Source: JAAUTY01 sp964397305 (lineage in GTDB: Bacteria; Cyanobacteriota; Cyanobacteriia; Cyanobacteriales; Spirulinaceae). From it: a stretch of 64,000 nucleotides of DNA. The notes under the pieces were generated by a model. The model was not told where the DNA came from and ran no database searches. It saw only the letters and a program-made list of their open reading frames with translations. The position numbers and the translations under genes were made by a program. Positions 35,310 to 44,827 of this stretch are shown here, piece by piece. Positions within the stretch are counted from its first letter, which is position 1. Each line of letters opens with the position of its first letter. The DNA lies in NCBI GenBank assembly GCA_964397305.1, contig CAYNIP010000018.1, positions 1 through 64,000 of the forward strand, written 5' to 3'.

Positions 35310-36530
35310 ATGGGCTGGAGCTGGAGCCGGTATGGGGCGATCGCGCTGCTGATGGGGGCGATCGCCGCCTGTAGTGATGAGGCGGCCGAGTGGTTTGCCG
35401 CCGATCCCTCCCTGACGGGCACGAGCCTCTCGGGGGACGGGGCGGCCCCGGAGCCGGCCGAGCCCGCGACGCTGCCGGCGGATTTCCCGGACGGGATTCC
35501 CCGCTACCCCGGAGCGACGCTGGTGGCGGTGCGGACCGCCGAGGCGACGGCTGCGGGCGATCGCCCCGCCGTGACGACCCAATGGCAAACAACGGCGACC
35601 CGGGCCGAGGTAGAAGCTTTTTATACCGAGCAGTTTCGCGCTCAGACTTGGCAGCGCCGCCCCGCTCCCACGGGGGATGGCACCCTCGTGGCCCGGCGAG
35701 AGGATCTGGAGGTGCAGGTCAGCTTTCTGGAAGAGATGGGGACCGGGGCACGCTTTGTCCTCATCTACGAGCAGGGGCTGGAACCGCTCCGAGCGCCGAC
35801 GGCTCCGGCGGCGGAGGCGGTGTCATCGCCAGAAACGTCGGCTAGCTTTCGCGATCTGGACAGTCTGACGGCCCGGGAGGTGGGTTACATTCGCGATCTC
35901 CAGGCCCTGGGGGTTTTTGCGGATCTCGGCCCTCAGTTTCAGCCGAGCCGGGTCGTGACGCGCCAAGAGTTTGCCCGCTGGCTGTTTGGGGCCCATAACC
36001 GTATGTATCGCGATCGCCCCACGAAGCAGATTCGCCCGGTGGCCCAGGCGGCCCAGCCGGCCTTTGAGGATGTGAAGCCGGACGCTCCGGGCTTTGCTGA
36101 GATTCAGGGCCTGGCGGAGGCGGGGATCATTCCCTCCCGTCTGACGGGGGATACGGCGGCGCTGCTGTTTCAACCGGAGGCTCCCTTGACTCGGGAGCAG
36201 GCGATCGCCTGGAAAGTCCCCCTGGATCTGCGTCGGCTGCCGCCCCCGGCTGACCTGGAGGCGATCCGCAACACTTGGGGCTTCCAAGATGCGGAGCAAC
36301 TGGATGCGCGGGTGCGGCGGGCCCTGCTGGCGGACTATGAGAATGGCGATCGCGCGAATGTGCTGCGGGCCTTTGGGTATACGACTCTCTTTCAGCCCCG
36401 CAAGCCGTTGACGCGGGCTGAAGCGGCGGCGCTGCTCTGGCAGTTCGGCCACCAGGGGGAGGGAATTTCGGCTGCTGAAGCCCTGGCTTTGCCGGAGGAG
36501 GGGGAACCCTCGGCCCCGCGCGAGGGCTAG
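35310..36530 (+). CDS. SLH-domain lipoprotein
   Basis: A 406-residue protein with a lipoprotein signal: hydrophobic residues then GAIAAC with the lipidated cysteine near residue 21. The N-terminal part (about 50-165) is an uncharacterised domain with a periplasmic look, including FPDGIPRYPGATLVAVRTAE. The C-terminal half has about three S-layer homology modules (for example EVGYIRDLQALGVFADLG, AEIQGLAEAGIIPSRLTG and TLFQPRKPLTRAEAAALLW), which in cyanobacteria bind pyruvylated or other cell-wall glycans. It probably tethers the outer envelope to peptidoglycan. Confidence 0.82.
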   Translation: MGWSWSRYGAIALLMGAIAACSDEAAEWFAADPSLTGTSLSGDGAAPEPAEPATLPADFPDGIPRYPGATLVAVRTAEATAAGDRPAVTTQWQTTATRAEVEAFYTEQFRAQTWQRRPAPTGDGTLVARREDLEVQVSFLEEMGTGARFVLIYEQGLEPLRAPTAPAAEAVSSPETSASFRDLDSLTAREVGYIRDLQALGVFADLGPQFQPSRVVTRQEFARWLFGAHNRMYRDRPTKQIRPVAQAAQPAFEDVKPDAPGFAEIQGLAEAGIIPSRLTGDTAALLFQPEAPLTREQAIAWKVPLDLRRLPPPADLEAIRNTWGFQDAEQLDARVRRALLADYENGDRANVLRAFGYTTLFQPRKPLTRAEAAALLWQFGHQGEGISAAEALALPEEGEPSAPREG

Positions 36531-36594
36531 GGCTCGAGGGCGTCAATAGGGCTAGTATTCAGGCGGTCCAGGGTTTGCCCGCGTAAGTCCCCTT

Positions 36595-36700
36595 GAGAGG
36601 CTTGGCTGCTGTTCTCCAGGGAGGGGAGAGAACCTAATACCGATAATTACGATTACGGGTAATAGTTTCCAGGCAACCGTGTTCTCCAGGGAGGGAAGAG
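36595..36700 (-). CRISPR. Decayed CRISPR remnant with two degenerate repeats
   Basis: A degenerate 36-nt repeat at 36665-36700 starts GTTTCCAGGCAACCGTGTTC and keeps most positions of the main array repeat. A second, with only the 3' half conserved, ends at 36630. Between them, 36631-36664 is a 34-nt spacer-sized gap. Both carry the same two changes (GGGAGG or GGGAGGG in place of GCGAGTG) that recur in the relic at 37881. It lies at the leader-distal side of the active array. Confidence 0.75.
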
Positions 36701-36900
36701 TCAGACGCTTCTGTAGGGGATAAGGCGGCCAGGAAATTGAGAACGGCGATCGCCCCCTCGTGACCAATGCACCCATCCTGTTGCAGGGCTTCCGTCGCCA
36801 GAGTTGCGATGATTTGCCGCATTGGGGGAGCTGCGGCCAGGAGTTGAGCGATCCGATTCTTCGAGGGTCGGGCTGTTCAGGTCGTCATGGGCTTCGGCGT
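36665..36900. repeat. 236-bp duplication, copy A
   Basis: This segment recurs at 37881-38116 with a constant offset of 1216 bases and no gaps, differing mainly inside the first 80 bases. It includes the degenerate CRISPR repeat and part of a protein-like minus-strand frame (AQLLAAAPPMRQIIATLA and so on). Confidence 0.9.
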
Positions 36901-37018
36901 GGGTGCATCTCAGTTAGACAAGTTGACCCGCTCTGCGAGAAGCCGCTGCGCGTCTACGTCCCCCAGCCCTTTCTCTCAAGTAGGGCGAAGGGGAGTCTCC
37001 AAAGTGAGATGCACCCCC
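36901..37018. repeat. Dispersed repeat element before the methyltransferase gene
   Basis: Begins GGGTGCATCTCAGTTAGACA, contains GAGAAGCCGCTGCGCGTCTA, and ends GGGGAGTCTCCAAAGTGAGA before TGCACCCCC. The same ordered blocks appear near 27825, 30437 and 53340. The 36531-37022 interval holds only the CRISPR relic, the duplication and this element. Confidence 0.75.
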
Positions 37019-37022
37019 TTCG

Positions 37023-37760
37023 TTATAGTTTGGCGCAGGAGAGTCCTATTACCGGCTGGTAGGTGAGTAGGGGCTCCCAGTGGGCTTTGCCAAACGCTTC
37101 GACACCTTCGGAGGATACTTCCAGCGGGTGCCACCAGACATCGGAAAATCCTGCCTTTTTCAGGGCAGTTTCGTGCGTGTCTTTGGCATGATGATAATTG
37201 GTGACTTCGATGGGTTGCTTGCCCGGTTGATAGAGGCGGTAGATGATTTCTGTCCCCTCGGCCTTGCCTTTATTTTCGCGGGTGAAACCATAGGGAAACA
37301 TGGCTTCAACTGTACCCTGGTAGTCAGGGTTACTATTGATCGTAATGAAGCGACCGCCTGGTTTCAGGTGTTCAGCGATGATGCGCCCCATTTGCTCCAG
37401 CTCTCCGGGATTTTTTGCATAGTTGAGCAGGTAGGCCGCGCAAACCAGGTCAAACTTTTTGGAGAGATTGAGGAACATTACATCCTGCACATAGTACGTG
37501 AGCCCGAGGGGGTTGGTCTTCTCTGACTCTTGCGCTAGCCGTATCATTTCTGCCGATATATCTACTCCCACCACTTCTGATGCGCCGTTGGCTCTGAGTT
37601 GCCGGGTATAGAAACCCTCTCCGCAGGCGAGGTCAAGTACGCTTAAACCTGACAAGGCGCCTGTCATCTGGAAAAATGTGTAGGCTTCTACGTGAAGCCG
37701 CCAGGGCATCATTTTAGATGCTCTATATTCTGTCGCGATGGTGTTGTAGTTAGTGGACAT
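37023..37760 (-). CDS. Class I SAM-dependent methyltransferase
   Basis: A 245-residue small-molecule methyltransferase. Motif I SVLDLACGEGFYTRQL is near residue 40, followed by the acidic end of strand 2 in VVGVDISAEMIRLAQ and VCAAYLLNYAKNPGELEQM as post-motif II. The C-terminal half recalls the toxin or natural-product type methyltransferases (FITINSNPDYQGTVEAMFPYG). The substrate is unknown. It sits in a disturbed area between a dispersed repeat and a CRISPR relic, and its base composition is lower in GC than the surroundings. Confidence 0.85.
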   Translation of the reverse strand: MSTNYNTIATEYRASKMMPWRLHVEAYTFFQMTGALSGLSVLDLACGEGFYTRQLRANGASEVVGVDISAEMIRLAQESEKTNPLGLTYYVQDVMFLNLSKKFDLVCAAYLLNYAKNPGELEQMGRIIAEHLKPGGRFITINSNPDYQGTVEAMFPYGFTRENKGKAEGTEIIYRLYQPGKQPIEVTNYHHAKDTHETALKKAGFSDVWWHPLEVSSEGVEAFGKAHWEPLLTYQPVIGLSCAKL

Positions 37761-37880
37761 ATTCGGTACTGGCTTGCATGAACGAAGTAAATTTTTCAGT
37801 AAACCAAACGCTTTGCCGGTTTCTGGGAATAACGAACCAGATGGTCATGGGTGCTGCACATTGTATGATGCTGCAACCCG

Positions 37881-38116
37881 GTTTTCTATCAACGGTGTTC
37901 TCCAGGGAGGGGAGAGTCAGATGCTTCTGCACGGGATAAGGTGGCTAGGAAATTGAGAACGGCGATCGCCCCCTCGTGACCAATGCACCCATCCTGTTGC
38001 AGGGCTTCCGTCGCCAGAGTTGCGATGATTTGCCGCATTGGGGGAGCTGCGGCCAGGAGTTGAGCGATCCGATTCTTCGAGGGTCGGGCTGTTCAGGTCG
38101 TCATGGGCTTCGGCGT
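37881..38116. repeat. 236-bp duplication, copy B, starting with a degenerate CRISPR repeat
   Basis: Bases 37881-37916 form a third degenerate 36-nt CRISPR repeat (GTTTTCTATCAACGGTGTTC then TCCAGGGAGG...). The rest repeats 36701-36900. See copy A. Confidence 0.88.
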
Positions 38117-38273
38117 CCATAGCGGGATGGGTGTTCGCGATGATGTCTGCGAGCAAGAGTTCTCGGTCATTATCGAGGATGCCGAGGATGGAGTAGCCGC
38201 TGAGAATGTCCTCATCAGGGGCTTCTTCAGCAGAGATCAGCATTTCTTCGATGTGGGTTTCGATGATGTTCAT
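37917..38273 (-). pseudogene. Short hypothetical gene, probably frameshifted
   Basis: An open frame of 118 residues starts MNIIETHIEEMLISAEEAPD and continues plausibly to DIIANTHPAMDAEAHDDLN. It then turns into low-complexity residues (RSTPGRSSPNAANHRNSG). Another frame over the same bases gives a protein-like stretch: AQLLAAAPPMRQIIATLA, then TEALQQDGCIGHEGAIAVLN. The simplest reading is one gene with a frameshift near 38080-38100 whose 3' end was joined to a CRISPR relic and copied to 36701-36900. No family is recognised. Confidence 0.5.
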
Positions 38274-38371
38274 AGATAATTCCAGGCACGAGAAAAAAGC
38301 GCGTATCCCCGATGGTAAGTTGGGTTGAGCCCAGTCTAACAGCAGGAGGGGGGATGCTTGGTTTTCTGTCC

Positions 38372-38854
38372 TCAACTCACCGGAGGCGGGTGCATCTCAC
38401 TTTGGAGACTCCCTGATTGCTGGCCGAACATTGACTGAAATGCCGCGACCATCTCGCTTTCTGGGACATCGCGAAGGTGGGTGGCGATGATCCAGTGGTG
38501 GCCAAAGGGATCGCGTAGGCGCCCAGCGCGATCGCCGTAGAATTGGTCGGCGAGTGGATAGACTAGCTCGGCGCCGGCATCGAGCGCGCGCGCGAAGGTC
38601 TCGTCGGCGTTGGCGACGTGCAGGTTGAGGACGACTGATGTTCCCTGTAGTGTCGCTGGGCTTGTCGAACCGATCTTGGGTGTCTCGTCTGCGAGCATTA
38701 AGCGGGTTCCCTCGATCTCGATCTCGGCGTTCATGCAAGTCCCATCTGGTGACACTAACCGGGCGCGGACTTCTTTTGCACTGAAGATACGTTCGTACCA
38801 AGCGATGGCCTCGCTGGTGTGGGTGACTTGCAGGTAAGGGGTGATACCTTTCAC
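38372..38854 (-). CDS. VOC (glyoxalase-like) family protein
   Basis: A 160-residue protein of the vicinal oxygen chelate fold, PhnB-like type: GITPYLQVTHTSEAIAWYER, MNAEIEIEGTRLMLADE and LVYPLADQFYGDRAGRLRDP, FGHHWIIATH. Metal-binding acidic and histidine positions are present. Members are dioxygenase, glyoxalase or resistance-like proteins with diverse substrates. The last about 12 residues (SLQSEMHPPPVS) are encoded by the dispersed repeat, so the native C-terminus was replaced. It starts only 26 bases from the first CRISPR repeat. Confidence 0.85.
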   Translation of the reverse strand: MKGITPYLQVTHTSEAIAWYERIFSAKEVRARLVSPDGTCMNAEIEIEGTRLMLADETPKIGSTSPATLQGTSVVLNLHVANADETFARALDAGAELVYPLADQFYGDRAGRLRDPFGHHWIIATHLRDVPESEMVAAFQSMFGQQSGSLQSEMHPPPVS

Positions 38855-38880
38855 TTCGTTTGTTTCTTAGTGGGTAGGGT

Positions 38881-41800
38881 GTTTCCAATCAACTGTGTTC
38901 TCCAGCGAGTGGAGAGTTGTTGCCGTCACCAAGACCGTTCACGGGTTTATCTTGTTTCCAATCAACTGTGTTCTCCAGCGAGTGGAGAGTTGGCAATGGC
39001 GAGATGTTTGGGCCTATATCTGCGTGTTTCCAATCAACTGTGTTCTCCAGCGAGTGGAGAGTCGATCGGTTTGACTCTCCGCCCACAGCTAATTGGTTTC
39101 CAATCAACTGTGTTCTCCAGCGAGTGGAGAGCCGGAAGAGACAGGCCGTAGTGTTTCAGCATTGCCCGGGTTTCCAATCAACTGTGTTCTCCAGCGAGTG
39201 GAGAGCTGAGCCCTTAATTCTCGTTGAGCTTTAACAGCAAGTTTCCAATCAACTGTGTTCTCCAGCGAGTGGAGAGATTTAACGTTTAGCATTAAAGTTT
39301 TTTGCGTTGAGGTTTCCAATCAACTGTGTTCTCCAGCGAGTGGAGAGCAAGAGGCCGCTCAGGCTTCTATCTCGCTTGAGGCGTTTCCAATCAACTGTGT
39401 TCTCCAGCGAGTGGAGAGCCGGTGCATTCACCAGATTGCTAATCTCCCAGAAAGTTTCCAATCAACTGTGTTCTCCAGCGAGTGGAGAGAACACATACAC
39501 AACAAGGGCAAAACGCCCAGGGGAGTTTCCAATCAACTGTGTTCTCCAGCGAGTGGAGAGCCTGATCGATCAAAGCGACGATGGCAGGCATTACTTGTTT
39601 CCAATCAACTGTGTTCTCCAGCGAGTGGAGAGAGGGGATTATTCCCCTGTTTGTAGTTTATTTTTTTCGTTTCCAATCAACTGTGTTCTCCAGCGAGTGG
39701 AGAGTCATTTGAAATCGACAATGCACTGGATAAACACGGAGTTTCCAATCAACTGTGTTCTCCAGCGAGTGGAGAGTTGGACTGGTGTTCCATTGTATCG
39801 ATGAGATTTGGGTTTCCAATCAACTGTGTTCTCCAGCGAGTGGAGAGCAAACGCCGATTGGCGCAGAAGTCCTGCATCTGGATAAGTTTCCAATCAACTG
39901 TGTTCTCCAGCGAGTGGAGAGTACTTTTTTTTCAGCTTTGCGCACACGCTTCACAGGTTTCCAATCAACTGTGTTCTCCAGCGAGTGGAGAGCTTTCAAC
40001 GGTTGGTTGAAATTACGAATTTTTATCGGGGTTTCCAATCAACTGTGTTCTCCAGCGAGTGGAGAGTCGAGGACGATAATCTCGTGCCCCCGCGCATAGC
40101 GGTTTCCAATCAACTGTGTTCTCCAGCGAGTGGAGAGGGAGGCATGGCAGGGGTGCGGGATCAGTCTCTGCTAGGTGTTTCCAATCAACTGTGTTCTCCA
40201 GCGAGTGGAGAGTCAGAAGAAATCTACGAAGAGAGCGAAGCTTTCAAGTTTCCAATCAACTGTGTTCTCCAGCGAGTGGAGAGTTGAGAAGGTTGTTTCG
40301 GTGCTACTTTGTGGCATCGAGTTTCCAATCAACTGTGTTCTCCAGCGAGTGGAGAGTCTCCTTGAAGGGGATTGTATACCCCTCAGTGGTTTGTTTGTTT
40401 CCAATCAACTGTGTTCTCCAGCGAGTGGAGAGAACAGTTGACATTCACCACCACCCATAAGGGTGAAAGTTTCCAATCAACTGTGTTCTCCAGCGAGTGG
40501 AGAGCAACGCGGTCCCCAGCACCATGGTCCCGGCGGCCGGTGTTTCCAATCAACTGTGTTCTCCAGCGAGTGGAGAGTTCGATATTCATGATTTTACTTC
40601 TGAACACGTCCGGGTTTCCAATCAACTGTGTTCTCCAGCGAGTGGAGAGAGGGGCTATTCCGATGCAAAAACCCAGTGGATTCTTGGTTTCCAATCAACT
40701 GTGTTCTCCAGCGAGTGGAGAGTTGGTTGCCGCCCTCAGCCGGTGGCCCCGGTTGAAGTTTCCAATCAACTGTGTTCTCCAGCGAGTGGAGAGTCAGCGG
40801 TAGTAACCACGGGCTTCGGGACCGAGTCCGTTTCCAATCAACTGTGTTCTCCAGCGAGTGGAGAGAAGCGGTAAGCCCGATCTAAGGGCATTGCCGTTAT
40901 ATAGTTTCCAATCAACTGTGTTCTCCAGCGAGTGGAGAGCACCCAAGCGTTCCTCGACAACCTCGCCACAGATGTGTTTCCAATCAACTGTGTTCTCCAG
41001 CGAGTGGAGAGCGCGAAGGGGGCGCGGTGGGCAGGCGATGACGCCAAGTTTCCAATCAACTGTGTTCTCCAGCGAGTGGAGAGTTCTACTCATTCAGGAT
41101 AAACTTCGGGCCCAGATGAGGGTGTTTCCAATCAACTGTGTTCTCCAGCGAGTGGAGAGCCTATAAGGTTAAACAATCGCGGGAAAACTGCGATAGTTTC
41201 CAATCAACTGTGTTCTCCAGCGAGTGGAGAGCTTGTACAAAAAGGAACCTGACTCAATCGAGTCAGCGGTTTCCAATCAACTGTGTTCTCCAGCGAGTGG
41301 AGAGAAATCTCCCAGACGACGGTGGCACTAGGCAAAGCGGGGTTTCCAATCAACTGTGTTCTCCAGCGAGTGGAGAGAGGAGCGCCAGGCTCAAATCCTG
41401 GCAGCGCGCGAGGCGGTTTCCAATCAACTGTGTTCTCCAGCGAGTGGAGAGATCATGAGTTTAATTTTGGTATTGCCTGGGGTGAAAAGTTTCCAATCAA
41501 CTGTGTTCTCCAGCGAGTGGAGAGAATTCTTGTCAACCGTAGAATGCCCCTGACAAGCTAGGGTTTCCAATCAACTGTGTTCTCCAGCGAGTGGAGAGTT
41601 GGTTGCCGCTTTGTCTCGGTGGCCCAGGCTGAAGTTTCCAATCAACTGTGTTCTCCAGCGAGTGGAGAGAGAACGAAGGGCATAAAGGACGCCTGGTTCT
41701 GATGTGTTTCCAATCAACTGTGTTCTCCAGCGAGTGGAGAGAATAACCTTGCAAGTTGCACAGGCAACCTGCACTCGTTTCCAATCAACTGTGTTCTCCA

Positions 41801-44648
41801 GCGAGTGGAGAGCATTCAAGAAATATACTGCGGCGGAACTGGAGGCATCGTTTCCAATCAACTGTGTTCTCCAGCGAGTGGAGAGGCTTAGTCTGCCTGA
41901 GCAGATCATCCAGCCCTTCTAGTTTCCAATCAACTGTGTTCTCCAGCGAGTGGAGAGCGGGTTGGGATACGGACGCCCTCCGGGAATTTCTGGTTTCCAA
42001 TCAACTGTGTTCTCCAGCGAGTGGAGAGAGGAATCATGAAGCTTAGTCGTTGTTTGTTTCAGGTTTCCAATCAACTGTGTTCTCCAGCGAGTGGAGAGTC
42101 CGAAGGGCACTCCAGACATTCCCGGACGAAGATTGTTTCCAATCAACTGTGTTCTCCAGCGAGTGGAGAGCCAAACTGGAGTTGGTGGCAGCCCTCAGCC
42201 GGTGGCCGTTTCCAATCAACTGTGTTCTCCAGCGAGTGGAGAGGATCGTGGTAACTCCGACCTATGGAAGTGGACTCATGTTTCCAATCAACTGTGTTCT
42301 CCAGCGAGTGGAGAGAGGATTCTTGTTTTGCAGGACAGGTTACGGGCTCAAGTTTCCAATCAACTGTGTTCTCCAGCGAGTGGAGAGTGCGAGTTAAGGC
42401 CAGCCAGCGGCCTCTGCCTCGTCGTTTCCAATCAACTGTGTTCTCCAGCGAGTGGAGAGCAAGACGCTTGAGCATGGATGCAACCCAGTGCTCCGGGTTT
42501 CCAATCAACTGTGTTCTCCAGCGAGTGGAGAGCTCGCTAGCGCGAACCTGAGCTGGGCGGACCTCAGCGGTTTCCAATCAACTGTGTTCTCCAGCGAGTG
42601 GAGAGTCGATTGAGTCAGCAACGATCAATCTTGTTCTGGAAGTGTTTCCAATCAACTGTGTTCTCCAGCGAGTGGAGAGTTGCTCTTGCGCGGGTGGCGG
42701 TATGTCAAGAACCGCAAGTTTCCAATCAACTGTGTTCTCCAGCGAGTGGAGAGACTCGATCCGCTACCTCCTACTTTTGCGGGGCTGGGTTTCCAATCAA
42801 CTGTGTTCTCCAGCGAGTGGAGAGCCCACGTACTCTGACGTGGGCAGTTCGGCTATTAAAAGCGTTTCCAATCAACTGTGTTCTCCAGCGAGTGGAGAGC
42901 GCCGCGATCGGAAACAGGTCCGGCTGTCTCAGAATATGTTTCCAATCAACTGTGTTCTCCAGCGAGTGGAGAGCCGCTACCTGCTACTTCTGCGGGGCTG
43001 GCGGCATGGTTTCCAATCAACTGTGTTCTCCAGCGAGTGGAGAGTGGGGAGAGTTTCAATCTCGGATCCGCCCCATCTTGCACAAGTTTCCAATCAACTG
43101 TGTTCTCCAGCGAGTGGAGAGCTCGAATCAGGTGTGAATTACCTGGATTGGTTTTGGCAGTTTCCAATCAACTGTGTTCTCCAGCGAGTGGAGAGTGCGA
43201 GTTAAGGCCAGCCAGCGGCCTCTGCCTCGTCGTTTCCAATCAACTGTGTTCTCCAGCGAGTGGAGAGCAAGACGCTTGAGCATGGATGCAACCCAGTGCT
43301 CCGGGTTTCCAATCAACTGTGTTCTCCAGCGAGTGGAGAGCTCGCTAGCGCGAACCTGAGCTGGGCGGACCTCAGCGGTTTCCAATCAACTGTGTTCTCC
43401 AGCGAGTGGAGAGTCGATTGAGTCAGCAACGATCAATCTTGTTCTGGAAGTGTTTCCAATCAACTGTGTTCTCCAGCGAGTGGAGAGTTGCTCTTGCGCG
43501 GGTGGCGGTATGTCAAGAACCGCAAGTTTCCAATCAACTGTGTTCTCCAGCGAGTGGAGAGTCAAGCGAGAAATACGGGAACGTATCCCCAGTGGAGTTT
43601 CCAATCAACTGTGTTCTCCAGCGAGTGGAGAGGTTAATCGTCCTGGATACGACGCTAAACTGTCCAGGTTTCCAATCAACTGTGTTCTCCAGCGAGTGGA
43701 GAGCGGGTGCAGAACAAGCTCCGGGCCCAAATGAAGGGGTTTCCAATCAACTGTGTTCTCCAGCGAGTGGAGAGATAAAAGGCTTAATACTTTCGTTCTA
43801 CAGAGGAATTAGTTTCCAATCAACTGTGTTCTCCAGCGAGTGGAGAGTTCAAAGACGTCATCAAGCGGCCTCGCCGCCGCGAGTTTCCAATCAACTGTGT
43901 TCTCCAGCGAGTGGAGAGTTTACCCCCACATGCATTACGAGGGCCTCTGGGGTAAAGTTTCCAATCAACTGTGTTCTCCAGCGAGTGGAGAGTCCGGGCA
44001 GATTCGTTGGCGGATGCCATGGATTATATGTTTCCAATCAACTGTGTTCTCCAGCGAGTGGAGAGCCCTCTCCTGAACAAGAAAAAAGCCAACCCAGTAG
44101 AAGTTTCCAATCAACTGTGTTCTCCAGCGAGTGGAGAGTCTACCCCCAGCAGATCTTTGTCTGCGAAAACGTTTAGTTTCCAATCAACTGTGTTCTCCAG
44201 CGAGTGGAGAGCGAAGTAAGCAACCAGAAGCCAGAAGAAATGAATAATGTTTCCAATCAACTGTGTTCTCCAGCGAGTGGAGAGCCAAGATGCTACGAGT
44301 TGCCCTCGACACCATTGAGGAGTTTCCAATCAACTGTGTTCTCCAGCGAGTGGAGAGAACGTTTTATTTCTCTCATTTCATCCGATTCTATTAGGTTTCC
44401 AATCAACTGTGTTCTCCAGCGAGTGGAGAGCCCAAATGCGGGCCCGGGCAAAGTACCCCGAGGCAGAGTTTCCAATCAACTGTGTTCTCCAGCGAGTGGA
44501 GAGATGGAGGAATATTTGATACCCTCGACTCATTAGTCTTGTTTCCAATCAACTGTGTTCTCCAGCGAGTGGAGAGGAGACTACCGGTGACGGTACCACC
44601 GAGACTGAAGATGTTTCCAATCAACTGTGTTCTCCAGCGAGTGGAGAG
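38881..44648 (-). CRISPR. CRISPR array, 80 repeats and 79 spacers
   Basis: I count 80 copies of a 36-nt repeat, first at 38881 and last at 44613, with a mean period near 72.6 bases and spacers of 34-41 nt. On the plus strand the repeat runs GTTTCCAATCAACTGTGTTC then TCCAGCGAGTGGAGAG. It contains the stem TCTCCA/TGGAGA with loop GCGAG. All copies read as identical. The reverse complement ends TTGGAAAC, the usual 3' handle form, and cas1-cas2 run on the minus strand from the right, so I infer minus-strand transcription with the leader near 44649-44827 and the oldest spacers at 38881. The five spacers at 42388-42717 recur at 43196-43525. The repeat type resembles those of cyanobacterial class 1 systems, but subtype cannot be fixed from it. 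Confidence 0.98.
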
Positions 44649-44827
44649 TCCCCCCCATTAAAACCCTTACCCTGCCTGGTGTCCAGCCGTCACTTCCGGA
44701 GAGCAGGCAAAAAGTGAGTACATCGTCATTACCAAGCTTCAGCAAAATAGCCTCAAACCCAGACCCAGAGCGGCAACGGGGGAGAAAACGAAAGAATGCA
44801 GCATCCAGACCTTTTTCCCCTCCCCCG
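44649..44827 (-). promoter_or_regulatory. Putative CRISPR leader between cas2 and the array
   Basis: A 179-base non-coding stretch between the last repeat and the cas2 stop codon. On the inferred transcribed (minus) strand it has T-rich runs (TTTCGTTTTC, GGTTTTAATGGGGGGGA directly before the first repeat). Its place next to cas2 and the repeat orientation make it the likely leader; no leader boxes are proved. Confidence 0.55.

Noticed and set aside
38855..38880. Left side of the array as the CRISPR leader
   Set aside because: Only 26 bases separate the first repeat from the divergent VOC gene, the reverse-complement repeat has the usual GGAAAC end, and cas1-cas2 lie at the right side.
41378..41415. 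Spacer with a tRNA T-arm-like CTCAAATCCTGGC
   Set aside because: The similarity is short and the rest of a tRNA is absent; a chance match or a viral tRNA fragment cannot be separated without a search.
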